NCBI RefSeq assembly: GCF_000517125.1
Contig: NZ_KI912156.1
Span: 632,618-696,617 of the forward strand
DNA: 64,000 bases
Direction: 5' to 3'
Origin: Arthrobacter sp. MA-N2
GTDB lineage: Bacteria > Actinomycetota > Actinomycetes > Actinomycetales > Micrococcaceae
The position numbers and the translations under genes were made by a program. The notes beneath the pieces were generated by a model, which worked only from the letters and a program-made list of their open reading frames with translations, did no database searches and was not told the origin of the DNA. This document shows, one piece after another, positions 36,266 to 45,142 of this stretch; position 1 is the stretch's first letter; the number at the start of each line of letters is the position of its first letter.

Positions 36266-37111
36266 CTACATTTGGCTGAAGGATGCGACGGCGGGGTCCG
36301 CGCCGAGGCGGGCACCGCCGTCGAGCGCGCTGACGGCGGCCAGTTCCTCCGGAGCGAGCTGCAACGACGCCGCCGCGAAGTTCTGCCGGATTCGCTCCGG
36401 GTGCACGGACTTGGGGATGGCGATGTTCCCGATTCCGAGGTGCCAGGCCAGCACGATCTGCGCCGGTGTGGCTCCATGCTTTGCGGCCAGTTCGGTGACC
36501 GTTTCGGACTGCAGGTCCGCTCCCTGCCCCAGCGGGCTATAGGCCTCGACGGCGATCCCGTGCGAGCGGCTCTTCGCCGCCAAGTCCGCCTGCTGGAACG
36601 TCGGGTGCAGCTCGAATTGGTTGACGGCGGGGACGACGTCGGCTGACGCAAGGAGCGTGTCGAGGTGTTCGGGCAGGAAGTTGGAAACGCCGATTGCCCG
36701 GGCTCCGCCGTCGGCATGGATCTTCTCCAGCGCCTTCCATGCGTCGAGGAAGAGGCCTTGCGACGGGACCGGCCAGTGGATCAGGTAGAGGTCGATGACG
36801 TCGAGGCCGAGTTCGCGGCGGCTATGGTTGAACGCCGCTGCGGCCCGGCCTTGTTCGCCGTTGCGGAGTTTAGTGGTGATGAAGAGTTCCTCCCGGGCGA
36901 TGCCGGAAGCCTTGATTGCCGCGCCGACGCCGGATTCGTTCTGGTATGCCGCTGCGGTGTCGATGTGCCGGTACCCGGCTTCGAAGGCGTCCTCCACAGC
37001 CCTCTGGGTTTCGGCAGGCGGGACTTGGAAGACGCCGAAGCCGAGCTGTGGGATCGTGACCGAGTTATTCAGGACGATCCCGGGAACGGTGGAATTCTGA
37101 GCGTTGGACAT
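36266..37111 (-). CDS. Aldo/keto reductase (2,5-diketo-gluconate reductase-like)
   Basis: A protein of 281 residues from the ATG at 37111 (MSNAQNSTVPGIV). The tetrad is present in YRHIDTAAAYQNE, FITTKLRN and YLIHWPVP, and the NADPH site in IPKSVHPERIRQNF. It resembles the reductase at 34292-35122 more than its immediate neighbour. It is divergent from the XRE regulator and 40 nt upstream of the YajO-like gene on the same strand, so the two may be cotranscribed. Confidence 0.92.
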   Translation of the reverse strand: MSNAQNSTVPGIVLNNSVTIPQLGFGVFQVPPAETQRAVEDAFEAGYRHIDTAAAYQNESGVGAAIKASGIAREELFITTKLRNGEQGRAAAAFNHSRRELGLDVIDLYLIHWPVPSQGLFLDAWKALEKIHADGGARAIGVSNFLPEHLDTLLASADVVPAVNQFELHPTFQQADLAAKSRSHGIAVEAYSPLGQGADLQSETVTELAAKHGATPAQIVLAWHLGIGNIAIPKSVHPERIRQNFAAASLQLAPEELAAVSALDGGARLGADPAVASFSQM

Positions 37112-37275
37112 GTCCGGCCCTTTCGTCGCTGGTGGGTGGATTGCCTGACTGGCATTCTCGAGCCTATGCATTTTCGGCACAACAATCAGCAGTTTTGCCG
37201 CCCCCTGTGTTTCCTAGGACTGGGAGTCCTACTTTGGCCATAGAAACGTGCCATCCGGAAGGGAAGAATGGGCAC

Positions 37276-38184
37276 ATGGGTCAAAGCGCCGAGTTCGGAA
37301 GATTCCTCAAAGCGATGCGTGCCCGGATGTCGCCGGAGGATGCGGGCCTACCGGAAACGTCGGGCGCGCGCCGCGTTCCCGGGCTGCGCAGGGAAGAGAT
37401 TGCCCGCTTGGCTGATGTCAGCACGGACTATTACACCCGCCTTGAGCAGGGCCGCCATATCCATCCGTCCCGGGCGGTCCTCGAATCCGTGGCGCGGGCG
37501 CTTCGACTGGACCCCAGTGAGCACACACACATGATGGACCTCCTTGAGCACTGCGCGGAGAGCGCCAAAGCGCCGAGCGCCACCCCACGGGTCCGCCCCG
37601 CTCTGCGCCAGCTCCTGGACGCTGTGGGCGAGGTGCCCGCACTCCTGCTTGGCCGGCGCAGCGACATCCTCGGGGCGAACCGCATGGCGGTCTTGCTGTT
37701 TGCCGATTTCGCCGCCATGCCTCCCGCTGAGCGAAACCTCACGCGCTGGTTGATCCTGGACCCCCGGGCACGTGAATTGTTCCGGGACTGGAAGACGGTG
37801 GCCGCGGAGGCAGCTGGGTCCCTGCGTGCCGATACCGGACGGCACCCGGATGATCCCCAAGCCAACCAGTTGGTGGGCGAACTCGCAGTCAACAGTGAAC
37901 ACTTCCGCCAATGGTGGGCCGGGCATCGCGTGGCAGCGCGTTCAGCCGGAACCGTTCGTTTGCACCACCCCACTGTGGGGGACATGGAGCTGAACTTCGA
38001 GAATCTGTCCCTCCCCGAAGACCCGGACCAAGTCCTGAGGGTCTACTCAGCGAAGGCGGGTTCGCCGTCGGACGACGCCCTCAAACTCTTGGGCAGCTTC
38101 GGTGCGGGAACCGCGACGGCGGAGGGTCTCTCCGCGCGCCATGCCTTGGGTGAGGACCAGCCGCGTTTCAGCGAGGGCGCCTAA
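37276..38184 (+). CDS. XRE-family regulator with MmyB-like C-terminal domain
   Basis: A protein of 302 residues from the ATG at 37276 (MGQSAEFGRFLKAM), with GGAAGGGAAG upstream. The helix-turn-helix is RREEIARLADVSTDYYTRLEQGR (residues ~38-60). The remainder (LLDAVGEVPALLLGRRSDILGANRMA, HPTVGDMEL) is the PAS-like MmyB ligand-binding domain common in actinobacteria. These regulators are often encoded opposite a single oxidoreductase they control, which fits the divergent aldo-keto reductase. Confidence 0.92.
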   Translation: MGQSAEFGRFLKAMRARMSPEDAGLPETSGARRVPGLRREEIARLADVSTDYYTRLEQGRHIHPSRAVLESVARALRLDPSEHTHMMDLLEHCAESAKAPSATPRVRPALRQLLDAVGEVPALLLGRRSDILGANRMAVLLFADFAAMPPAERNLTRWLILDPRARELFRDWKTVAAEAAGSLRADTGRHPDDPQANQLVGELAVNSEHFRQWWAGHRVAARSAGTVRLHHPTVGDMELNFENLSLPEDPDQVLRVYSAKAGSPSDDALKLLGSFGAGTATAEGLSARHALGEDQPRFSEGA

Positions 38185-38310
38185 TTCACTGTGCCAATGC
38201 ATAGCGAATTAGTGAGATTCTGTCGATATGCCCATTGGGTGACCTCCGGGGGGCGTCTTACGCTGAATGCAGACCTTTTCGCATAATTCGCATAACAAGG
38301 ATGGAATTCA

Positions 38311-38508
38311 ATGATGAAACGCATCGCGCTGCTGCGGGACCGGGCAACCGCCGGGTCGATGGGATCCACGGGCTCGCATTGTCCGGCGTCCGGCCAGTGG
38401 AGCCCCGACGGTGAGCCCCACGTTGTGCATACCTTCTTCGAAGGCCACGTCTTCCCGTCCCACAATGGCGTGGCCACGGTCTGGCGCCGCCAGTATCTGG
38501 ACGTCTAG
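38311..38508 (+). CDS. Small protein of unknown function
   Basis: A 65-residue protein starting at paired ATG codons (38311 and 38314) with AAGG about ten bases upstream. After a basic start (MMKRIALLRDRATAG) it reads CPASGQWSPDGE and FFEGHVFPSHNG, which look like a compact beta fold with a Pro/Gly-rich core. I do not recognise the family. It precedes another small gene by five bases. Confidence 0.5.
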   Translation: MMKRIALLRDRATAGSMGSTGSHCPASGQWSPDGEPHVVHTFFEGHVFPSHNGVATVWRRQYLDV

Positions 38509-38513
38509 TCCAG

Positions 38514-38786
38514 ATGAGTCCCGAGACTTTAAGGGCATGGGGTCCGAGCCGCTTCATGACGTCGGACCAGCGGCCCGCCGCAGCGTCGCTCCAGCTGCCG
38601 CCGTCGAAATGGTCCGAACTTAATCGCGGAGAAGTCGTCTGGGTCCACGAGGATAGCTGGGGATTCGACGCCGGCCTCGTGGATGACGTTTCCCCAGACC
38701 ATCAATTCCTGTGGATCGAATTTGCCGGCCGTGGCCGGCGACTCCTCTGTGGCGGTGACCCCGTCCAAGTCTGGACCCGCGGGTGA
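38514..38786 (+). CDS. Small protein of unknown function
   Basis: A 90-residue frame; the part from residue ~35 (LNRGEVVWVHEDSWGFDAGL, then LWIEFAGRGRR) has the composition of a small beta-barrel domain. The true start may lie inside the frame, because the first ~30 residues are less protein-like. It ends 17 nt before a strong hairpin shared with the convergent dodecin gene. An overlapping 79-codon minus frame is less convincing. Confidence 0.45.
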   Translation: MSPETLRAWGPSRFMTSDQRPAAASLQLPPSKWSELNRGEVVWVHEDSWGFDAGLVDDVSPDHQFLWIEFAGRGRRLLCGGDPVQVWTRG

Positions 38787-38802
38787 GTCCAGCCTCGCAA
38801 CT

Positions 38803-38842
38803 GATGGCCGCCGGCCTCTCCACAGAGAGGCTGGCGGCCATC
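38803..38842. terminator. Bidirectional terminator
   Basis: GATGGCCGCC (38803-38812) pairs with GGCGGCCATC (38833-38842), and the stem continues inward through GGCCTCTC / GAGAGGC. A T-rich stretch follows on the plus strand. It separates the convergent small gene and the dodecin gene. Confidence 0.8.
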
Positions 38843-38863
38843 GTAATTTTGGGTCTGGGTGGG

Positions 38864-39073
38864 CTAACGCTCGAGGCGGAATCCAAGTTTGATAGTTACC
38901 TGCCAGTCAGAAATCGCGCCTTCGCTGAGGTGTCCGCGGATTTCCTTGACCTCGAACCAGTCGAGGTTCCGAAGGGTCTGGCTCGCAGCCGCAACGCCGT
39001 TCTTGATAGCGGCGTCGATGCCCTCGGACGAAGTTCCAACAATCTCGGAAACGCTGTATGTGTGGTCAGCCAT
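38864..39073 (-). CDS. Dodecin family protein
   Basis: A 69-residue protein, MADHTYSVSEIVGTSSEGIDAA, the usual dodecin length and start. The segment LRNLDWFEVKEIRGHL includes the flavin-stacking tryptophan (DWFEV). Dodecins form hollow dodecamers that store riboflavin, FMN or CoA in the cytoplasm. Confidence 0.94.
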   Translation of the reverse strand: MADHTYSVSEIVGTSSEGIDAAIKNGVAAASQTLRNLDWFEVKEIRGHLSEGAISDWQVTIKLGFRLER

Positions 39074-39286
39074 TCTTGCTCCTCATGATCGTCCTTGATG
39101 CCTGAACTGCGGGCCTGGCAGGCCGTGAAAGCAGACTAGCCCAGACGGGGCCGAGGCAACAGGGGGGGCGCGTTGCCGACGCTCGCTCGCCTATGAGGCC
39201 AAAATGCCGGACGCTCTTTCAGATGATGAACTGGTCCCCGGAAGTTGGACTGAGAAATTCAGTTCCGACTTCCAGGGAGCAGTTTT

Positions 39287-39772
39287 ATGCATGCACGTAG
39301 TTCATTGTCCGAGGTCCAGCGCGAGGCCGCTGTAGCGTGGTTTGAGAAAGGCGTCGGGCACGTGGCGGCGGCCAGGATGCTGGGTGTGTCACGTGTGCCG
39401 GTCAAGGCACTGTTTGGGCGGTGGAGGATTCATGGGCAAGGAGCGCTGGTGAGCAAGCCGGCGAAGTCGTACTCTTTCGAGTTCAAGCTCGCCCTGGTCG
39501 AGCGGTTCCTCGCGGGCGAGACCGGCCCTGACCTGGCAGTGGAGGCAGGTTTGTCCTCGCGCGAGCTGTTGCAGAAGTGGGTCCGGGCGTATCGCCGGGA
39601 GGGCGCGGACGCGTTGCGGCCCAAGCCCAGGGGCAGGCCCCGGCAGCCCGATTCCCCGCCCCCGGCGGAACTGCCCGAGCTGGAGCGGTTGCGGCGGGAG
39701 AACGAGCGGTTGCGGGCCGAGGTGGCGTATCTGGGAAAATTGCGGGCCTTGAGGGCACAGGAACGACGGTGA
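39287..39772 (+). CDS. IS3-family transposase OrfA
   Basis: A 161-residue protein from the ATG at 39287. It has two helix-turn-helix segments (VQREAAVAWFEKGVGHVAAARMLG and FKLALVERFLAGETGPDLAVEAGL) and a C-terminal leucine-zipper-like coil (LERLRRENERLRAEVAYLGKLRAL), the standard layout for IS150-group OrfA. It binds the element ends. Its stop overlaps a possible GTG start for OrfB, and a slippery heptamer lies near its 3' end. Confidence 0.93.
   Translation: MHARSSLSEVQREAAVAWFEKGVGHVAAARMLGVSRVPVKALFGRWRIHGQGALVSKPAKSYSFEFKLALVERFLAGETGPDLAVEAGLSSRELLQKWVRAYRREGADALRPKPRGRPRQPDSPPPAELPELERLRRENERLRAEVAYLGKLRALRAQERR
39733..39739 (+). other. Candidate programmed -1 frameshift heptamer
   Basis: G-GGA-AAA lies in the zero frame of OrfA (codons gga 39734-39736, aaa 39737-39739), a classical X-XXY-YYZ site. 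A -1 slip leads directly into the OrfB frame with no stop, giving a 445-residue OrfAB fusion, as required for transposition in this family. Confidence 0.7.
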
Positions 39773-40623
39773 AGGTCCAGGCCCTCATCGCTCTCAAGGC
39801 CGGCTTTCCCCTGCCCGTCCTGCTGCAGGTGGCCGGGCTTGCCCGGTCCACGTTCTTCTATCACCAGGGGCGCCTGCAGGCTCCGGACCCGCAGGAAGCA
39901 CTGAAGGCCGCGGTGGCGGAGATCTTCGCGAAGAACCGGGGCCGGTACGGGCACCGGCGCATCCACACCGAGCTGGGCAGGCAGGGGTGGGCGGTCGCGA
40001 AGAAGACCGTGCTGAAGCTGATGCGTTCGCTGCGGCTGGTCTGCCAGGTGCGGCGGAAGAAACGCTACAACTCCTACCGGGGCGGGCAGGGCGCCGTCGC
40101 GGAGAACGTGCTGAACCGGGAATTCGACGCCGATGCCCCGAACCGGAAATGGGTCACCGACGTGACCGAGTTCAGCGTCGGGGACCGCAAGCTCTACCTC
40201 TCACCGGTCATGGACCTCTTCGACCGGCAGATCATCTCCTATTCGATCGGGTCCTCCCCGAACCTGGAGCTGACCAACACCTCGCTGCGTGAGGCATTGA
40301 GCCGCCTCGGGCAAGGCCAGCAGCCTCTGGTGCACTCCGACCAGGGGGTCCAGTACCAGCACATCTCCTGGCGCACTCTCCTTGAGGGCGCCGGCGCGGT
40401 CCAATCCATGTCGCGCAAGGGCAACTGCTACGACAACGCCGTGATGGAGAACTTCTTCGGCCACCTCAAGGAGGAGATGTTCCACAGGACCAGGTTCCTC
40501 AACACCGAGGCACTGGAAACAGCGCTGCACGAGTACATCCGCTGGTACAACACCGAAAGAATCTCCACAAAACTCGAGGGCCTGAGCCCGGTGCAATACC
40601 GTGCCCAGGCCCTCGCAGCCTAG
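39769..40623 (+). CDS. IS3-family transposase OrfB (DDE catalytic part)
   Basis: 284 residues if counted from the GTG at 39769, which overlaps the OrfA stop (GTGA); it may also be made only as part of the frameshift fusion. The HTH_21 region GRYGHRRIHTELGRQGW is followed by an rve integrase core with all acidic residues: WVTDVTEF, VHSDQGVQYQ and YDNAVMENFFGHLKEE. Intact, so the element is potentially active. Confidence 0.95.
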   Translation: MKVQALIALKAGFPLPVLLQVAGLARSTFFYHQGRLQAPDPQEALKAAVAEIFAKNRGRYGHRRIHTELGRQGWAVAKKTVLKLMRSLRLVCQVRRKKRYNSYRGGQGAVAENVLNREFDADAPNRKWVTDVTEFSVGDRKLYLSPVMDLFDRQIISYSIGSSPNLELTNTSLREALSRLGQGQQPLVHSDQGVQYQHISWRTLLEGAGAVQSMSRKGNCYDNAVMENFFGHLKEEMFHRTRFLNTEALETALHEYIRWYNTERISTKLEGLSPVQYRAQALAA

Positions 40624-40785
40624 GATCCTACTTAGCCAGTCCAACTTCCGGGGACCAGTTCATGATCTGCAGGAGGGTTGAGGGATTGGGGCGTATAGGT
40701 GCAGGAGGGTTGGGGGTCGCTCGGGATGACGCCGCCGGTCACCGCTGACACCTGCGCGTTGCTGCAGGGAGGCTAGGATCGGCAC

Positions 40786-41178
40786 ATGATTCTGGCCTCC
40801 CTGCTTTTCGCCCTCGTTGCCGGCTTGCTGCACGTCTACATTTTCAGCATGGAGTCCCTCACCTGGACCCGCCCGGCCACGTGGAAGCGTTTCAGCCTCA
40901 CTACCCAGGCCGACGCCGAAACCACCAAACCACTCGCGTACAACCAGGGTTTCTACAACCTTTTCCTCGCCATCGGGGCGCTCGCGGGGATCGTCTTGGT
41001 TGCACTTGGGCACCCGCAGGTGGGTTGGACCCTCGTCTTCAGCTCGTGCGGCTCTATGCTGCTGGCGGCGATCGTACTTGCCTTGAGCGGCAAAAAGTAC
41101 CTCCGCGCCGCGGTTCTTCAGGGCACGACGCCGTTGCTCGCCGTCGTGCTCGCCATTCTTGCCGTGACGCTCGGCTGA
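40786..41178 (+). CDS. DUF1304 family membrane protein
   Basis: A 130-residue protein with four hydrophobic segments and the family motif LTWTRPATWKRF in the first loop, followed by AYNQGFYNLFLAIGAL. DUF1304 proteins are small integral membrane proteins of unknown function. It starts 123 bp after the insertion sequence and ends before a 10-bp-stem hairpin. Confidence 0.9.
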   Translation: MILASLLFALVAGLLHVYIFSMESLTWTRPATWKRFSLTTQADAETTKPLAYNQGFYNLFLAIGALAGIVLVALGHPQVGWTLVFSSCGSMLLAAIVLALSGKKYLRAAVLQGTTPLLAVVLAILAVTLG

Positions 41179-41264
41179 GGAGCTTTTCCGGTATAGCTGA
41201 AGGAGCGTCGATGAATTTCGCGTCATAAGTGAGCGAGGGTGTCGGGGGCGCGCCGTTGTTTGAG

Positions 41265-41302
41265 GTCCGCCCGCTCTGGTTCCCGCCGTCGGGCGGGCGG
41301 AC
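41265..41302. terminator. Hairpin after the DUF1304 gene
   Basis: GTCCGCCCGC (41265-41274) pairs with GCGGGCGGAC (41293-41302) across an 18-nt loop. There is no T-run, so it may be a weak terminator or a repeat. It lies 31 bp before the next gene. Confidence 0.45.
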
Positions 41303-41332
41303 AATGGTGTCAGCAGTTCGCGAGGGAGCGCA

Positions 41333-42676
41333 ATGGGTTTCTTGAGGCAACAGACGTCCGAGGGGCAGGCCGCACTTGGCCGTCCACGTGATCCAGTGAT
41401 CGATCTCGCCCGGTTCTTTTGCCTCGTCCTGGTGGTGCTTTCGCACTGCATGATGGTCAGCCCCGTGCTGCACCCGGACGGCACCGTCACCACCGAAAAT
41501 ACGCTCATGGAACAGCACTGGTTCGATTCCGTGCTGTGGGTATTCCAAGTGATGCCGCTGTTTTTCGTCCTCGGCGGCATCACGGGTTTGGAATCGTGGC
41601 GGCGGCTACGTGCGCGCGGCGGCACCGGAATTGAGTACGCGCAATTGCGGCTCTTGCGCCTCATTCGACCGGCAACTGCGCTGCTGGCCTCGATGTTCGT
41701 AGGGCTGTGGGCTGCACGGCTCCTGGGGGTCGACCCGGAGGTGGTCCAGCTCATCGTCACCGGCGCGGGCATGCCCCTGTGGTTCCTGGCCGCCTATCTG
41801 GCCACGCAGCTGAGCGTTCCCCTGTTGGCCCGGCTGCACGGACATTCTCCCTGGTTGACGCTCGGTGGATTGGTTGCCGCCGTGATCACCCTCGACTCCC
41901 TGCGAGGGGCGTTCCCGATGCTCGCCTTCGTGAACATGCTCTTTGTCTGGTGCGCGGTCCAGGAATTCGGTTTCTTCATTGCCGACGGAATCTTCGCAGG
42001 ACGCAGCCGGGGCTGGTTCGTGGGATTGATTGTGGGCAGCAACCTGTTGTTGGGGTTCGTGACCGGGATTGGGGTCTACTCCGGAAACATGATCGTGGAC
42101 TTGAATCCGCCCAACTTCTGCATGCTGCTTTTGGGCCTGTCGCAGGCGGCGACCCTCCAGTTGCTGCGCCCGGGCCTTGCATGGGTGGCTGATGTGCGCT
42201 GGATCCGTTGGGTGGTGGCCGTGGCGGGTAGGCGTTCCATGACGGTGTATCTGTGGCATTTGCCGCTGCTCGCAGCCATGTCCGGGCTGTTGCTGCTCAC
42301 CGACTTCCCCAAACCCGCGGCCGGCACAGCCGAATGGTGGTGGGCCCGGCCGCTGGTGCTGCTCGGCGTCATCGCCCTTTTGCTGCCGGTGCTGCTGCTG
42401 TGCGGCAGACTTGAAGAGCGCCCGACGGCGGCCGTTCACGCCCGCGGCAGGACCCGCGTCGCAGTGGTGACTGCCGGCGTCGTGGTCTTCATCCCGGTGG
42501 TCGACGCGGCTTTCAATGGGCTGACCCTGACTCTTCTCGGTGGGGGAGCGGCGTGCTTTGCACTGGGAGTTCTACTGCTGGGGCGGGTGCCGGCGGGAGC
42601 ACCGTCCCAGGCGACCGCTATCGGCCCCTCGGCGCCATTGCCAGCGCCCGGTTTACGTGCGAATCTCGACTCATGA
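41333..42676 (+). CDS. Acyltransferase family 3 membrane protein
   Basis: A 447-residue protein with 10 or more hydrophobic segments. The conserved start RDPVIDLARFFCLVLVVLSHC carries the motif histidine of acyltransferase 3 proteins, and MPLFFVLGGITGLESWRR and MTVYLWHLPLL are further family features. Members transfer acyl groups to surface sugars, peptidoglycan or lipids. The acceptor is unknown. The stop overlaps the next gene (ATGA). Confidence 0.9.
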   Translation: MGFLRQQTSEGQAALGRPRDPVIDLARFFCLVLVVLSHCMMVSPVLHPDGTVTTENTLMEQHWFDSVLWVFQVMPLFFVLGGITGLESWRRLRARGGTGIEYAQLRLLRLIRPATALLASMFVGLWAARLLGVDPEVVQLIVTGAGMPLWFLAAYLATQLSVPLLARLHGHSPWLTLGGLVAAVITLDSLRGAFPMLAFVNMLFVWCAVQEFGFFIADGIFAGRSRGWFVGLIVGSNLLLGFVTGIGVYSGNMIVDLNPPNFCMLLLGLSQAATLQLLRPGLAWVADVRWIRWVVAVAGRRSMTVYLWHLPLLAAMSGLLLLTDFPKPAAGTAEWWWARPLVLLGVIALLLPVLLLCGRLEERPTAAVHARGRTRVAVVTAGVVVFIPVVDAAFNGLTLTLLGGGAACFALGVLLLGRVPAGAPSQATAIGPSAPLPAPGLRANLDS

Positions 42677-43029
42677 CTGAGTTCACGGATTCAACCGCAG
42701 AGTCGTTCAGCCCGGACGTCACGACGGTCAGGAACGACAAATTCCACCGCTACGAGCTGCTGGTTGATGGTGAAGTTGCCGTGATCTCGCAGTTTATGGA
42801 CAAGCCCGGCCATATTGACTTCCTGCACACGGAGACCCGTCCGCAGTTCAAAGGCCGCGGACTGGCCAAAGTCCTGGCACACTTTGCCCTGGACGACGTG
42901 GTGGCCTCCGGCAAGCGAATCATTCCGCATTGCCCCTTCATCGCCGCCTACTTGCGCAAGCATGAGGTTTACGAGCTGGACATTGACTGGCCGCCGGAAG
43001 CGCCGGTGGGAGAGCCTGGTAACGAGTAG
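42673..43029 (+). CDS. Short GNAT-like N-acetyltransferase
   Basis: A 118-residue protein from the ATG at 42673, overlapping the upstream stop by four bases. The sequence GHIDFLHTETRPQFKGRGLAKVLAHFAL contains the acetyl-CoA loop (QFKGRGLA), and IIPHCPFIAAYLRKH is the diagnostic end of the short GNAT group. Substrate unknown. It is translationally coupled to the membrane acyltransferase. Confidence 0.9.
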   Translation: MTEFTDSTAESFSPDVTTVRNDKFHRYELLVDGEVAVISQFMDKPGHIDFLHTETRPQFKGRGLAKVLAHFALDDVVASGKRIIPHCPFIAAYLRKHEVYELDIDWPPEAPVGEPGNE

Positions 43030-43451
43030 CCAAGGCGGCTTTTTCCGCTCCGCAACTGTCCAAGCGATGTTCCAGGGCAATCCCGTGCTCGGAGCGTCGC
43101 CACTTAGGTCTCAGGATCCCGATGCTGGCCGGATCAGGCGCGTGAGTATTTGCGAAGGTGTTCCCGGAGACCGGGGATGGCAAAGTCGACTTTTCCGTGG
43201 CCGGCCGCTTCGATGAGGCCGGCGGGCCAGGAATCGGGCCCTGGCCAGACTTGGCGACATCAATTCAGCATCTGTCAGGACCGGTTCCGGCCCCGCATCC
43301 GGTCTCTGGACCGGTCCAGCCGCGGCAGGACATGATCACGCAAATGGGACGTAAAGCGTGGTCATGCGGTGCTTCGATCCGTCTTCACAAACGAGGTTTA
43401 ATACCCTCCACGACGTAGAGTTGATGCGGAAGTTCCAATGAAGGGGCCTTG
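43030..43451. other. Intergenic region upstream of the CoA-transferase gene
   Basis: About 420 bases. An open frame at 43158-43418 (MFPETGDGKVDFSVAG) has protein-like composition in its first ~30 residues but no homology I recognise; it may be a gene remnant. The promoter of the following gene should lie in the last ~100 bases. No hairpin or operator stands out. Confidence 0.5.
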
Positions 43452-44996
43452 ATGCAGGACCGTATCCGTAACGCCGACATGTTCAACCGGCTGATGTCTG
43501 CTGAGCAGGCTGCCGGTCTGATTAAGCCCGGCATGACGGTGGCCATGAGTGGCTTCACCGGAGCCGGTTACCCAAAGGCGGTGCCGCAGGCCTTGGCGGC
43601 CCGGATGGAGGCGGCCGCCTCCGCGGGCGATCCGTTCCGGATTAAGGTCCTCACCGGCGCGTCGACTGCCCCCGAGCTCGACGGCGCCCTGGCCAAAGTC
43701 AACGGTATGGAGCTGCGCCTGCCGTACCAATCCGACCCGGCACTGCGCGAACGCATCAACAATGGCGAGATCGACTATATCGACATGCACCTCAGCCACG
43801 TGGCCCAGCACACCTGGTCCGGATTCTTCGGCAATATCGACGTCGCCGTGATCGAGGTAGCAGGTGTCCTTGAGGATGGCCGGCTGATACCGTCCTCCTC
43901 GGTCGGAAACAACAAGACCTGGCTCGAACAGGCAGATAAAGTCATCCTCGAAGTCAACAGGTTCCAGCCGGCAGGGCTGGAAGGAATGCATGACATCTAT
44001 TACGGCACAGCCCTGCCCCCTGACCGGAAACCCATACCGCTGATCAGACCTGATGATCGCATAGGGGAACCATACCTGCGCGTGGATCCCGCCAAAATCG
44101 TCGCCGTCGTCGCCACCGACGCCCCGGACCGGAACTCGCCGTTCAGCGCTCCCGATGAAGCCTCGCAGCGGATCGCAGGGCACCTGCTGGACTTCTTCAC
44201 CAATGAAATCAAACAGGGCCGGCTGACCAAGAAACTGCTGCCGCTGCAATCCGGCGTCGGCAACATCGCCAACGCGGTACTAGCCGCTCTGTCCGAGAGC
44301 GGCTACGAAGACCTGACCGCATACACCGAGGTCATCCAGGACGGCATGCTCGAATTGATCCGCAAGGGCGTGCTGAAGATGGCCTCCGCCACCTCATTTT
44401 CGCTCAGCGCCGCTGGCATGAAGGAATTCAACAACAACCTCGACTTCTACCGCACGCGGATCCTGCTGCGCCCTCAGGAAATCTCCAACCACCCCGAGCT
44501 CATCCGCCGTCTGGGCTGCATCGCGATGAACGGCATGATAGAAGCCGACATCTACGGCAACGTCAACTCCACCCACATCGCCGGTAGCAAAGTCATGAAC
44601 GGCATCGGCGGCTCCGGCGACTTCGCCCGAAACGGCTGGCTTTCGATCTTCATGTCCCCCAGTACCGCCAAGGCAGGCAGCATCTCCGGCATCGTGCCCA
44701 TGGTCAGCCACGTCGACCACACCGAACACGACACCATGGTCATCGTTACCGAACAGGGCCTGGCGGACCTTCGTGGACTCGCACCGAAACAGCGCGCACA
44801 ACTGATCATTGACCGCTGCACACACCCCGACTACCGCCCAATGCTTCAGGACTACTTCGACCGCGCCAAGCGTGAGAGCTACGGAAAACACACCCCGCAT
44901 CTCCTCAACGAAGCCCTCTCCTGGCACCAGAGATTCATCGAAACCGGCAGTATGCACCATCACCCCGTCGGCGCCCTAAGTGGCGGGACCCGATAA
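43452..44996 (+). CDS. Acetyl-CoA hydrolase / succinate:CoA transferase family protein
   Basis: A 514-residue protein from the ATG at 43452; the preceding TTG is also possible, and AAGGGGCC lies upstream. Class I CoA-transferase features are present: GMTVAMSGFTGAGYPK, IPSSSVGNNKTWLEQA, the GSGGSGDF-type loop GIGGSGDFARNG and VTEQGLADLRGL with the expected catalytic-region glutamate. Relatives move CoA between succinate/acetate or propionate, or hydrolyse acetyl-CoA. It stands alone, with no neighbouring pathway genes. Confidence 0.93.
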   Translation: MQDRIRNADMFNRLMSAEQAAGLIKPGMTVAMSGFTGAGYPKAVPQALAARMEAAASAGDPFRIKVLTGASTAPELDGALAKVNGMELRLPYQSDPALRERINNGEIDYIDMHLSHVAQHTWSGFFGNIDVAVIEVAGVLEDGRLIPSSSVGNNKTWLEQADKVILEVNRFQPAGLEGMHDIYYGTALPPDRKPIPLIRPDDRIGEPYLRVDPAKIVAVVATDAPDRNSPFSAPDEASQRIAGHLLDFFTNEIKQGRLTKKLLPLQSGVGNIANAVLAALSESGYEDLTAYTEVIQDGMLELIRKGVLKMASATSFSLSAAGMKEFNNNLDFYRTRILLRPQEISNHPELIRRLGCIAMNGMIEADIYGNVNSTHIAGSKVMNGIGGSGDFARNGWLSIFMSPSTAKAGSISGIVPMVSHVDHTEHDTMVIVTEQGLADLRGLAPKQRAQLIIDRCTHPDYRPMLQDYFDRAKRESYGKHTPHLLNEALSWHQRFIETGSMHHHPVGALSGGTR

Positions 44997-45142
44997 TCAC
45001 CAGCTTCCATGCTCGACATGGGTAGCGGCGTCGTGGTCCTCCTGGCAGGTACCGCGTAGCCGCTACGGACGGCTCCCGGGTACCGATTGGTCCTTCTCCT
45101 GATCCAGTTCTTCTGGCTTCAGTTTCCGCAGGTCCCTGCGCC

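Larger units (their letters stand above)
39226..40662 (+). mobile_element. IS3-family insertion sequence (IS150-like), apparently intact
   Basis: The ends are near-perfect inverted repeats of about 25 bp, starting TGAACTGGTCCCCGGAAGTT on the left (39226) and ending with its complement on the right (40662). They begin TG and end CA as in IS3-family elements. A TGA triplet flanks both ends (39223-39225 and 40663-40665) and may be the target duplication. It encodes OrfA and OrfB in overlapping frames with a full DDE triad. Confidence 0.93.

Noticed and set aside
40668..40712. Direct repeat TGCAGGAGGGTTG next to the IS3-family element
   Set aside because: Two copies only, in a G-rich stretch; likely minor local duplication.
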